A stretch of DNA of 52,734 nt from Bacteroidales bacterium UBA6408 (lineage in GTDB: Bacteria > Bacteroidota > Bacteroidia > Bacteroidales > UBA932), in NCBI GenBank assembly GCA_002439805.1, contig DJPQ01000023.1:1-52734 (forward strand), in the 5' to 3' direction. The translations under genes were made by a program, and so were the position numbers. The notes under the pieces were generated by a model. That model saw nothing but the letters and a program-made list of their open reading frames with translations. It did no database searches and had not been told where the DNA came from. Positions 16,368-23,963 of this stretch are shown here, piece by piece. Numbering within the stretch: the stretch's first letter is position 1; each line of letters opens with the position of its first letter.

Positions 16368-18398
16368 TCATTCAAACTCCGGCGTGCTGGTGGTTATTCG
16401 GCCGCGGACAGCATTCACCTGAAGTTTCCCTGTCTTTATATCATGCAGTTCATAAAGGGCGAGGAACTCGTCACCTCCAAGCGGACAGACGGCAGGCCAG
16501 TTTATTCCGGTCTCCACATCGTCTCCTTCAGGAATCCGAATCTTTGCACGCATCCTTCCCTCGAATTTCGCCGCAGTCATTTCCGACTTAGGGCATATCT
16601 GAACCTCCATACGCCGATGTTTTTTCGCGATTTCTTCATTACTATACTTGCTCTCATCCACTGTCTGATAGGCAATTATGAAATAATTGTCAGTCTGTGC
16701 TATGTATGGAGCACCATTATATATCGTCGAACTTGCAAGCGAAGTCTCGAACGGGTCAAAGCGATATGGCGACGAAGCATAAACCGTATTCGCCCAATTG
16801 TCTGAAATCGGATTATAGACGACCTGCGGATGAAGTTGTTCACCGTCTGCGGCATAATGCTCAATAGCGAGATAAATGTTGTCATTATACAGCATTGCCG
16901 TAGGCATACCGTCCCGGCGTGTCTCAGTATAGCACACATCGCGAAGATTGACCCATGTTTCACCGCCGTCCTTTGACTCGATTACCCGTATTTTCTGATA
17001 CGGAGGATTGCCTGTCGCCATCTCATCCGCAAAATAAATCTGAACGGTTCCGTCCGGAAGTTCAAGAATAAATGGTTCATAACATCCGACAGAAGCCGCA
17101 GATGTATGAATGCGCTTGAGTTCACTTCTGCTTACTCCATTATCATCCGAGGTGCAAACTGAGATATGATATGCAGTCTTTAAGGTGCCTGTGCCACTAC
17201 TTTTGCCGCGCTCATTTACCGCATATATAATTCGTCCCGGCTTATACGGGTTTGATGAACTCAATTGCGCGAACTCGATATTATCCATACGGTATGTCAG
17301 GTTATTTTCCGTATATGTAGGAAGAATGGTAGTCATCTTAATCCAAGTATTGCCATTGTTACTACTGAAACGACACTGACCGGCACTGCCCGATGTATAA
17401 GTTGCCATCAGACGGCCGTCATTCAGCCGATGAACACGAACATAAGTGCCTCCACCTGCATCTATCGCCACCGGCGTGTCCCAGACAATCCTGAGCTGCC
17501 CCTCCTCTACCTCTTCAAGGTCGGAAGTGGTGTTGTCAAGCGCGGTGAAGGTCAGCTCGGGGGCTTTCAGAATCACGCCCTGCCTCAATTCTACACTTGA
17601 TGAGGTCTCGGCCTTGAGAAAGACGCCCTTGTCATCCGAGAACTCGATTTGAAAACCTTTTGCAAATGTCAGCGCCGGCATCGCGATGCAGAAATTCGTA
17701 AGTCCGGCATTTGTCACGGCTGTTGCCTCAGATGTCTCTGATGCCGTGACAGTTATGTTCTTTTCGCCGGCTCCATTAACGGAACCGGGCACGGGCGCGC
17801 CGCTCTCGTCGAAGCTGATGCCGAACTCCCCTGCGACAGCCTCCGAGTCATTCCCGCAGAACACGGCCTTGGTCGCACGTCGTTTGCAGTTTTCAGGATA
17901 GGCCACAGTAATCCGCAGATAGGCGGCAAGATGGTGGAAATCAAGCTGTTCTCCGGAACTTTGCACGACCATGATTGCCGCATTCGGGTCAAAACCGGCC
18001 TCGGCGGGTGTCTGGGCTGACACGAACTTCACTGAGTTTTCAGACACCCGCGCCGAAGACGGATATATTGCAGTGTAAGGGGCTGCCGGCATTTCGCCTT
18101 TCACCGTAAAGTTTGCCTTGTTCTTTCCGGCCTCATCGGCAGTCAGAGCCTCCGAAACGACACCATTTACCGATATGCGGTCACCCTCGGACCAGAGCAC
18201 CGGATAATGCCCGTCCGCAGTCTTGTCTCCGATAGAGGTTTTTGTAAAGGTCTCCACGGTCGATGCCGTAAAGACAGTCTTGATTTCAGTTTCCGGCTCT
18301 GTTCCCGGCTGCTGATTAGGCTGAGGCTCACCGGTGCAGGCTGCGACCGCCATTGCAGCCGTCATCATCGCAAATATTGAGGTTATTCCGTTTTTCAT
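16368..18398 (-). CDS. Lipoprotein fusing fimbrillin-like module to sialidase-fold propeller
   Basis: This 676-residue lipoprotein has the signal MKNGITSIFAMMTAAMAVAAC. Residues about 40-300 are the fimbrillin-like module (TKTSIGDKTADGHYPVLWSE, GDRISVNG, APYTAIYPSS). Residues about 310-676 match the complete 18467-19672 protein and form a sialidase-fold propeller with Asp-box-like turns (SNNGNTW, ESKDGGETW) and the conserved GCYEPFILELPDGTVQIYFA and RDGMPTAMLYNDNIYLAIEH. The EPF...LPDG pattern recalls GH93 exo-arabinanases and related BNR proteins, but I cannot assign a family or catalytic residues with certainty. It probably acts on or binds glycan at the cell surface, and lies directly upstream of the regulator on the same strand. 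Confidence 0.75.
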   Translation of the reverse strand: MKNGITSIFAMMTAAMAVAACTGEPQPNQQPGTEPETEIKTVFTASTVETFTKTSIGDKTADGHYPVLWSEGDRISVNGVVSEALTADEAGKNKANFTVKGEMPAAPYTAIYPSSARVSENSVKFVSAQTPAEAGFDPNAAIMVVQSSGEQLDFHHLAAYLRITVAYPENCKRRATKAVFCGNDSEAVAGEFGISFDESGAPVPGSVNGAGEKNITVTASETSEATAVTNAGLTNFCIAMPALTFAKGFQIEFSDDKGVFLKAETSSSVELRQGVILKAPELTFTALDNTTSDLEEVEEGQLRIVWDTPVAIDAGGGTYVRVHRLNDGRLMATYTSGSAGQCRFSSNNGNTWIKMTTILPTYTENNLTYRMDNIEFAQLSSSNPYKPGRIIYAVNERGKSSGTGTLKTAYHISVCTSDDNGVSRSELKRIHTSAASVGCYEPFILELPDGTVQIYFADEMATGNPPYQKIRVIESKDGGETWVNLRDVCYTETRRDGMPTAMLYNDNIYLAIEHYAADGEQLHPQVVYNPISDNWANTVYASSPYRFDPFETSLASSTIYNGAPYIAQTDNYFIIAYQTVDESKYSNEEIAKKHRRMEVQICPKSEMTAAKFEGRMRAKIRIPEGDDVETGINWPAVCPLGGDEFLALYELHDIKTGKLQVNAVRGRITTSTPEFE

Positions 18399-18466
18399 TA
18401 TTCATCAGTGCTTTTCTTGTGGTACAAATTCTTACGGATGCCACTCCGCGCCGCCGAAATGACATC

Positions 18467-19672
18467 TTACTCCGTTACAATCTTCCCTTTCCTTATATAT
18501 ATGCTTCCGCTCAGCTGCGTGACGGCGAGAATGGTGTCGTTTCCGAGGTCGCAGAGGGAGTTCCACAGCCCGTTGTCCCGCGTCTGGTCAATGTCGAACG
18601 GGCGTATGCGCTCCCTCATTGTCAGGAACTCATGCCCCTTCATCTCGTCAATCCTGCACACGGCCATTTCCATCACGGAATTTTTCGTCGTCGGCTCCAG
18701 CGCCCCCTCGGACGACTGGTAGCATATCACGAAATAGTTGTCTGTCTTTATTATATAAGGAGCTCCGGAATAGATGTATGCGCTCTCCATCGAAGTCCGG
18801 AACGGATCGAAACGGTTAACCGAAGAGCCATAGACCGGAGTCTTCCAGTTGTCGGAGATTTTCGTGCACACAATCTGCGGATGGAACTTCACGTTCTGCC
18901 CGTTCGCCTCAATCGCGACATATATCCAGTCCCCATATATCATCGCCACGGGCATCCCGTCGCGGAATTTCTCGTTGTAGCACACGATGCGGGCCGGCCC
19001 CCAGGTGTCGCCGCCGTCCTTTGACTCGATGACGGAGATGTTCTGGTAGGGCAGCCGCCTCTCATAGTAAGGCGTCTCGTCGGCAAAGTAAATCTGCACG
19101 GTTCCGTCCGGAAGTTCAAGCACGCACGGCTCATAGCATCCGCGCAGCACGTCCTTGTCCCAGGTCTTGGATTTATAGACGTCGCGGATTCCGCTCCATG
19201 TCTTTCCCGCGTCGTCAGAAGTGACGATTGCAATCGTGAACGGAGTACGCGAGCTCCTGTTTTCAAGCGGGCGTATGTTGCCGGCATAGATTATCCGTCC
19301 GGGATGATGAGGATTGTTCCCGCTCAGCTGCGCGAATTCGGCGTTTGAAACCATGACCGGAACCGCCGATTCATAGTCGCCGTGAACCATAGCCGGCCGC
19401 TGCGCCGACCATCCGGTCCAACCGTCAGGGCTGAACTTGAAGCATCCGTCCCCTCCGCGTGAATAAACTGCCATATACCTTCCGTCGTTCAGGCGATGCA
19501 CGCGGGCATAACCTCCCTTTGCAAGAAGTTTTGCGTCCTCCCACTCGACGTGAATCTTTCCGAGCGAGGGTTTCTTCGGTAACAGACTTGGGTCAAAAGC
19601 CTTGGCAGAGACCGCTGCAAGGCAAAAAATCAAAAAAGAAATGCCTACAAGGCACAACAAACGGTTTTTCAT
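18467..19672 (-). CDS. Secreted sialidase-fold (BNR/GH93-like) protein
   Basis: This 401-residue protein has a classical signal peptide (FLIFCLAAVSAKA) and no lipobox Cys. The body is one propeller domain with YARVHRLNDGRYMAVYSR, TSDDAGKTW, GCYEPCVLELPDGTVQIYFA, ESKDGGDTWG and RDGMPVAMIYGDWIYVAIEA. It is a stand-alone paralogue of the C-terminal half of the neighbouring lipoprotein, suggesting one periplasmic and one surface copy of the same activity. A Bacteroidota -7 element (TAACTTTG, 19699-19706) lies 27 bp upstream, so this gene probably heads the minus-strand locus. Glycosidase activity is likely but its specificity is unknown. Confidence 0.8.
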   Translation of the reverse strand: MKNRLLCLVGISFLIFCLAAVSAKAFDPSLLPKKPSLGKIHVEWEDAKLLAKGGYARVHRLNDGRYMAVYSRGGDGCFKFSPDGWTGWSAQRPAMVHGDYESAVPVMVSNAEFAQLSGNNPHHPGRIIYAGNIRPLENRSSRTPFTIAIVTSDDAGKTWSGIRDVYKSKTWDKDVLRGCYEPCVLELPDGTVQIYFADETPYYERRLPYQNISVIESKDGGDTWGPARIVCYNEKFRDGMPVAMIYGDWIYVAIEANGQNVKFHPQIVCTKISDNWKTPVYGSSVNRFDPFRTSMESAYIYSGAPYIIKTDNYFVICYQSSEGALEPTTKNSVMEMAVCRIDEMKGHEFLTMRERIRPFDIDQTRDNGLWNSLCDLGNDTILAVTQLSGSIYIRKGKIVTE

Positions 19673-19698
19673 TTCAGTGCATGCAATTTGGTTTGATG

Positions 19699-19706
19699 CA
19701 AAGTTA
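19699..19706 (-). promoter_or_regulatory. -7 promoter element TAACTTTG
   Basis: On the minus strand this matches TAnnTTTG, the Bacteroidota primary-sigma -7 consensus. It would give a leader of about 20 nt for the sialidase-fold gene. The remaining gap up to the next + strand signal at about 19928 shows nothing recognisable. Confidence 0.6.
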
Positions 19707-19941
19707 GGAAAACGACCCTTATTGCGTCAAAAATATTGAAGCAAAGAACGCAAAATTTGAAGCACACGCACTGCATAAGCACTCGCCAGCCCAGAATGCC
19801 TTAATGGAAGAAGTCAAACAGGCTACTCGTCCGGATGCGCCGAGAACTTGATGTCGCGAGTAAGAAACCTTCAAAAAAATATGGAAAAAAGACGCTCACG
19901 AAAGGTCGCTCCTGAAAGAATTTTTCATACATTTGCCGTGC

Positions 19942-20072
19942 AAAGGGATTGTGCGGCGAAGAAGCGAGACACAGCCGCCAAGTCCCATAGCAGAAAAGAA
20001 TGAATGCCGCGGAACAGAAGAGTCCGCAAAGCGAGTTAGGTTATATCGTACCTGACCCGCTTTTTGTTTTTT
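19942..20072 (+). ncRNA. Candidate small RNA or attenuator leader with own terminator
   Basis: A -7 match, TACATTTG, lies at 19928-19935. The following about 130 nt can form hairpin 1 (GCGGC/GCCGC inside GGGA/TCCC), hairpin 2 (GCGGA/TCCGC) and a strong intrinsic terminator: 20031-20041 pairs with 20050-20060 (10 of 11 pairs, 8-nt loop) and is followed by TTTTTGTTTTTT. There is no + strand gene upstream to terminate. It is either a free small RNA or a leader that attenuates the antitoxin-like gene starting 63 bp later. No family was recognised. Confidence 0.5.
20031..20072 (+). terminator. Intrinsic terminator
   Basis: Stem GCGAGTTAGGT/ACCTGACCCGC with an 8-base loop and a T-rich tail TTTTTGTTTTTT, in an intergenic region with no upstream + strand coding gene. 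Confidence 0.8.
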
Positions 20073-20134
20073 AACATTCCGCTCTGTCCTACAGGAATTT
20101 GCAGGATATGTTGAACCATTTAACATGATGCGAT

Positions 20135-21025
20135 ATGCGTTGGCGAATGAATGACGAGACTGTGATTTACTCCCGACAGAACAATTTGTCGGAAAGACTG
20201 GCCGAGCTTGAACAGGAGGGTGCGCTGATTTCCCCATGCCAGTTCTTTTATGTAGTAGCTGCACCAAAATACCGCGAGCGTGGGAATGTGCCTCCGCTGC
20301 TCTATGTTGACAGGATGATGCAGTTCGCCGGGCGGGAGTACTATGTCGCGCTGATGTCCGCAGTTGACATATACCGGAATATAATCCCATCTGAGAGCGA
20401 TAGTGGAGCAGCCGACGACGGAGGAGGATACGGGAATGATGGCAGAAGTGGAAACGGAAGCGGAAGTGATGGTAAATGCAAGGGCGACATCGACGATGAA
20501 AGCGACAACGGAGGCAAAAATGCCAGAGAAGACGGGGACTTTTCGGTGATGGTCATCGGGGAACGGATGACCCTCGGAAGGAGAAAGAGACGGCCGGTGA
20601 AATTCTATGCCAGACAGAACGATGTTTCCTCGGAAATCCTCCGCATCGAAACCGCATTCGGTCCGGTCAATGTCTCGTCTCCTCTGCTCACCGCCCTTGA
20701 CCTCGTCCAGAAGGAAAGCGAGGTCGGCGGTCTCGCCCGTGTAGCCGAAGCCCTCACCGTCCTTGCCGCCGGGATTGAATTCGGAGCCGACAAAACTGCC
20801 ATTCTCCAAGAGTTTCCGACGGCGATAATCCAACGCCTCGGCTACCTTCTCGACGCCGTCCAGGCGCATTCCCGCGCGTCCGAGCTCTACCGCATCTGCG
20901 CCGACTCCGGCATGACCTTCCGCCCGACGCCACTCAAAGCCAGCTCCGCCGCCGGCATAGGCTTCGAAACCGACCCTCAATGGATGGTGATCGTGAATGC
21001 CGTAATCCACATCATGTCTCAATAA
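20135..21025 (+). CDS. AbiEi-like type IV antitoxin/transcriptional regulator, orphan
   Basis: This 296-residue frame (an ATG at 20147 is an alternative start) shows AbiEi-family features: the end of a winged helix (LAELEQEGALISPCQFFYVV), YRERGNVPPLLYVDRMMQFA, GREYYVALMSAVDIY, FGPVNVSSPLLTALDLVQ and IIQRLGYLLD. The N-terminal helix-turn-helix appears shorter than usual. Between residues about 90 and 150 the expected short loop is replaced by a Gly/Ser/Asp-rich insertion (GGGYGNDGRSGNGSGSDGK). AbiEi normally neutralises the nucleotidyltransferase toxin AbiEii and represses its operon, but no AbiEii-like gene follows. It may be an orphan regulator or antitoxin remnant. Confidence 0.7.
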   Translation: MRWRMNDETVIYSRQNNLSERLAELEQEGALISPCQFFYVVAAPKYRERGNVPPLLYVDRMMQFAGREYYVALMSAVDIYRNIIPSESDSGAADDGGGYGNDGRSGNGSGSDGKCKGDIDDESDNGGKNAREDGDFSVMVIGERMTLGRRKRRPVKFYARQNDVSSEILRIETAFGPVNVSSPLLTALDLVQKESEVGGLARVAEALTVLAAGIEFGADKTAILQEFPTAIIQRLGYLLDAVQAHSRASELYRICADSGMTFRPTPLKASSAAGIGFETDPQWMVIVNAVIHIMSQ

Positions 21026-21054
21026 AATCGCAGAAGAAAGTGTGAAAATATCAC

Positions 21055-21062
21055 TAAATTTG
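21055..21062 (+). promoter_or_regulatory. Possible -7 element TAAATTTG upstream of polymerase IV
   Basis: Matches TAnnTTTG only 11 bp before the ATG at 21074, so transcription from it would give an almost leaderless mRNA. No clear -33 element is visible. Confidence 0.35.
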
Positions 21063-21073
21063 CCGCACGAACT

Positions 21074-22294
21074 ATGCGGCGGGCAATATTTCATATAGAC
21101 GTGAACTCCGCGTTCCTCAGCTGGAGCGCGGTCAAACTTATGTCTGAAGGCAGATCCGACATCAGGCTCGTCCCGTCCGTCGTGTCCGGTTCCCCGTCCG
21201 ACCGCAGGAGCATAATCACAGCGGCCTCGATGCCGGCGAAGAAACTCGGAATCAAGACCGCCCAGCCTGTCAGCATGGCGCTGCGCGCCTGTCCCGGTCT
21301 TGTCATAGTCCGCGGCGACTGGACATGGTACAAGAAGTGCTCGGACGGGTTCATGGAGATATGCCGGAGCTACTCTCCGGTGCTTCAGAAGTTTTCTATT
21401 GACGAATGCTTCATCGACATGAGTCTCAGGCTCTATAAAAAGGATCCGGTGGAAGTTGCGACCCGGCTCAAGGACGAGATTCACGAGAAGCTCGGATTCA
21501 CCGTCAATGTCGGCATCGGCTCGAACAAGCTGCTCGCGAAGATGGCCTCCGACTTCGAGAAACCGGACAAGGTTCACACGCTCTGGGAAGAGGAAGTTCC
21601 CGCAAAGATGTGGCCGCTTCCGGTCGGGGAACTGCTATGGGTCGGGAAGAAGACGAGGGAGAAACTTGCGGCCTACGGGATTTACACCATAGGAGACCTC
21701 GCCGCAAGACCGGAGGCGGCGCTGGCGAAGATTGTGGGAAAGAAATATGCCGGACAGTTGCACGAGAACGCCAACGGACACGACAACGAGCCCGTGGAAA
21801 CCGACGAGCAGGAGGCCAAGAGCATCAGCGCGGAAAGGACTTTCGCGAAGGACATCACGGAGACGGCGGCTCTCGACCGCGAACTTTTCAAGGTCGCCTG
21901 CATCGTCGCCCACAGGATGCGACGCCACAGTTTCAGGGGTTCGGTCATCTCCACATTCGTGAAGCGCAGCGACTTCAGCGTGGCACAGAAGCAATGCAGA
22001 CTGCCGCAGCCGACCGACGTCACGGCCCTCATTCTCAACGGTGCAAGGAAACTGCTCGCCGAAATCTGGGACGGCCGCACTCCCGTCCGGCAGGTAGGCC
22101 TCGGCGTTTCAGACCTCACTCACGACAAGACGGAGCAGATGAGCCTATTTGAAGACCCGCAGATTGAATACTACCGCCGCTGGGACCGCGAATATGACGA
22201 AAAACAGGCAAGAAACGAGGATGCCCGCATTCTTGCCTATGAGCGCGCCGAGGGCAACAGTGTCATTGATGAGCCGAAAAATGGAAGAGAATGA
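21074..22294 (+). CDS. dinB: DNA polymerase IV (Y-family translesion polymerase)
   Basis: This 406-residue protein has the Y-family palm start IFHIDVNSAFLSWSA, with the first catalytic Asp, and the second motif FSIDECFIDM, with Asp-Glu. The fingers stretch SIITAASMPAKKLGIKTAQP, the thumb HhH region (VGKKTREKLAAYGIYTIGDL) and a little-finger domain with RTFAKDI follow. Near the C-terminus EQMSLFED fits a sliding-clamp binding motif of QxxLF type. The enzyme performs error-prone bypass synthesis. Its stop overlaps by ATGA the start of a decayed downstream gene, so the two once formed an operon. Confidence 0.9.
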   Translation: MRRAIFHIDVNSAFLSWSAVKLMSEGRSDIRLVPSVVSGSPSDRRSIITAASMPAKKLGIKTAQPVSMALRACPGLVIVRGDWTWYKKCSDGFMEICRSYSPVLQKFSIDECFIDMSLRLYKKDPVEVATRLKDEIHEKLGFTVNVGIGSNKLLAKMASDFEKPDKVHTLWEEEVPAKMWPLPVGELLWVGKKTREKLAAYGIYTIGDLAARPEAALAKIVGKKYAGQLHENANGHDNEPVETDEQEAKSISAERTFAKDITETAALDRELFKVACIVAHRMRRHSFRGSVISTFVKRSDFSVAQKQCRLPQPTDVTALILNGARKLLAEIWDGRTPVRQVGLGVSDLTHDKTEQMSLFEDPQIEYYRRWDREYDEKQARNEDARILAYERAEGNSVIDEPKNGRE

Positions 22295-22727
22295 ATATGA
22301 ACCCGATTTCGTCGAGACTTCTGAACCAACAGCTTGTATGTCCGCAGTTTAACACGTCTGCGGAAGTCGTATCATGGATGGGCGCGATGCAGGCGCAGGA
22401 GTACCGGGCAATGCGGTGGGCGGTGGCTTAGAGGCTTTTGAGAGAGACTTCAACTCTGGACGGATTGTGAGGACTCATCTGCTCCGGTGCACATGGCAGC
22501 TGATTTCGTGGGAAGACTATGCATGGATGCGCCCGCTGTGCGCCCCGAAGGCCCTGTTCGCGTTGAAAGGATGGATGACGTCGAACAAGATCTCCATTTC
22601 GTCTGAAGAGGAATAGAGAATTTCGGGAATATTCGAGACCGCGATGCGCGAAAAACGCAGCGTCGTAAAGGAGGATTTTGTGAATGAGAAGTTCAGGGGA
22701 GAACTCTGCAAACGCGCCGGAAAATGA
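22291..22727 (+). pseudogene. Decayed winged-helix DNA-binding (HTH_42/YcaQ-like) protein
   Basis: The first 46 codons from 22291 encode MNMNPISSRLLNQQLVCP and VVSWMGAMQAQEYRAMRWAV, then hit TAG at 22429. The continuation appears in another frame: EAFERDFNSGRIVRTHLLRC, then TWQLISWEDYAWMRPL. A TAG at 22614 interrupts it, and RISGIFETAMREKRSV and FVNEKFRGELCKRAG follow to 22727. The order matches the N-terminal part of winged-helix proteins of the AlkX/YcaQ-like group, so at least one frameshift, one nonsense codon and a missing C-terminus are evident. It overlaps the polymerase IV stop. The 73 bp after it hold nothing recognisable. Confidence 0.75.
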
Positions 22728-22800
22728 ATCCGGGTTCAAACGCATACGGCGCGCCTTCGAATCACCGGTCTGTTCAGAAGCACGGACATACCCTTATCAT

Positions 22801-23751
22801 TCAGAGGGACATCGAAGACATAGTGATGTCCTTCGGCTCTCGCATCTTTTGATCTGTTGACGACGTTTCACCGCCATAATAAATGTGCCATACAGTCTTT
22901 TCATGTTCATTGCCTTTCGTTGCCCGTGTCATTGTCGCCACATTCCCGGAGTCGTTGAAAGTATATGAAATGTCATAATGTTCCTCTCCTGTCGTCACTG
23001 ACGAAAGCAGATGTTTTGTCTGAAGACCGACTATTTCATCATTCAGAACAATTGCAGATTCTATCGGAAGCCAATCCTCCGGCTCAATGAACGAGTTCAG
23101 GCAGACGCCACAAAATTTGTTCTCTTTGTCGGAATATTTATAATTGACATCAACCTTGTCACCCGTATATGTTGTAGTTGTAAAAGAAACTCTGTCACCA
23201 CTTTTCCAAACGAAAGTGTCCGTGGAACCAAGCTCTCCCCACGCCACAGAACGAAGATTATCGTCGTCATCAAAAGACAGGGCATATTCATAGCTTTTCA
23301 GAGGATAGTCAGGATAGTCAGTCTTGACGTCGACACCGTTCTCCTTCCATGCCAAAGAAACATTTATCACGTCTCCGCACCCTATGTCGTAGTAGCCGTC
23401 CCAGTTTTCCACTTCGTCGTCAGGCACAACAGTTATGACTGCCGAAGAAAGTTTTCCGCTGCCGTCTCGGGAAAACACAGTCTCAGCCCAGGTTAAAGTC
23501 TCTGATTTTTCAAGAATCCGTGAAAGCCGCCCTTCTGAATCATACTCAAATTCCCAGATATTTGGTCCCCATTCCCACTCCCTGCCATCGGAATAACTCC
23601 CGGTGATGCAGGTAATCCTGTTCTCAGCCGCAACATACGGATGTTTCGCGATCCAGACGCCATTCCCTTCATTTCCCGAACCAGGCAGTTTGTCACAGCC
23701 CACACAACAAGCGGCGGCAAGCGCCATCGCGCATAAAATCGTCTTTTTCAT
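22801..23751 (-). CDS. Hypothetical lipoprotein with G9 promoter spacer
   Basis: The start is ATG 23751, giving 316 residues with the lipobox CVGC in MKKTILCAMALAAACCVGC; upstream codons in the frame are the promoter. The mature protein has YD-type strands such as WEFEYDSEGRLSRI, YEYALSFDDDDNLRS and YDISYTFNDSGNVATM, as in DUF4595-like Bacteroidota lipoproteins, but the family call is tentative. A -7 element TATCTTTG (23771-23778) and a -33-like TTTG (complement of 23800-23803) are separated by 21 bp, nine of which are a run of G, so expression may vary with tract length. Confidence 0.7.
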   Translation of the reverse strand: MKKTILCAMALAAACCVGCDKLPGSGNEGNGVWIAKHPYVAAENRITCITGSYSDGREWEWGPNIWEFEYDSEGRLSRILEKSETLTWAETVFSRDGSGKLSSAVITVVPDDEVENWDGYYDIGCGDVINVSLAWKENGVDVKTDYPDYPLKSYEYALSFDDDDNLRSVAWGELGSTDTFVWKSGDRVSFTTTTYTGDKVDVNYKYSDKENKFCGVCLNSFIEPEDWLPIESAIVLNDEIVGLQTKHLLSSVTTGEEHYDISYTFNDSGNVATMTRATKGNEHEKTVWHIYYGGETSSTDQKMREPKDITMSSMSL

Positions 23752-23770
23752 AGTTTTACAAAATTTTAGG

Positions 23771-23803
23771 CAAAGATACCCCCCCCCATCCGAAATTTCC
23801 AAA
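23771..23803 (-). promoter_or_regulatory. Promoter whose spacer contains a G9 tract
   Basis: Read on the minus strand: TTTG, 21-bp spacer ending in nine G (23779-23787), then TATCTTTG and a leader of about 20 nt to ATG 23751. The usual Bacteroidota -33/-7 spacing is about 19-21 bp, so gain or loss of one or two G should change promoter strength. Confidence 0.6.
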
Positions 23804-23836
23804 TTTATTTTGCCTATTTCCAAATTTATTTTGCCT
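23795..23836. repeat. Two 21-bp tandem repeats between divergent genes
   Basis: Exact units 23795-23815 and 23816-23836, each beginning ATTTCCAAATTTATTTTGCC. They lie between the lipoprotein (minus) and the DUF4143-type ATPase (plus). Each copy contains a -33-like TTTG for the minus strand. Two copies of TGCCTCGATAA follow at about 23865 and 23888. Confidence 0.85.
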
Positions 23837-23934
23837 ATAGGAAATAAGACTAACCAAAGCCAACTGCCTCGATAAAAATCGGCCAAGTGCCTCGATAATT
23901 TTCTTCTAAATTTCTCATTTTCAGAAACAAACAT

Positions 23935-23942
23935 TATTTTTG
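23935..23942 (+). promoter_or_regulatory. -7 element TATTTTTG
   Basis: Matches TAnnTTTG 21 bp before ATG 23964 and so supports that start for the ATPase rather than an earlier in-frame codon. Confidence 0.45.
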
Positions 23943-23963
23943 CATCAGAAAACAAATTCACAA

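Noticed and set aside
20120..21577. 485-codon minus-strand frame across the antitoxin and polymerase IV genes
   Set aside because: The opposite strand carries recognisable AbiEi-like and Y-family motifs; the minus frame crosses two genes and has no domain.
22730..22760. GGGTTCAAA followed by an arm-like stretch, considered as a tRNA
   Set aside because: No acceptor, D or anticodon arms can be formed around it.
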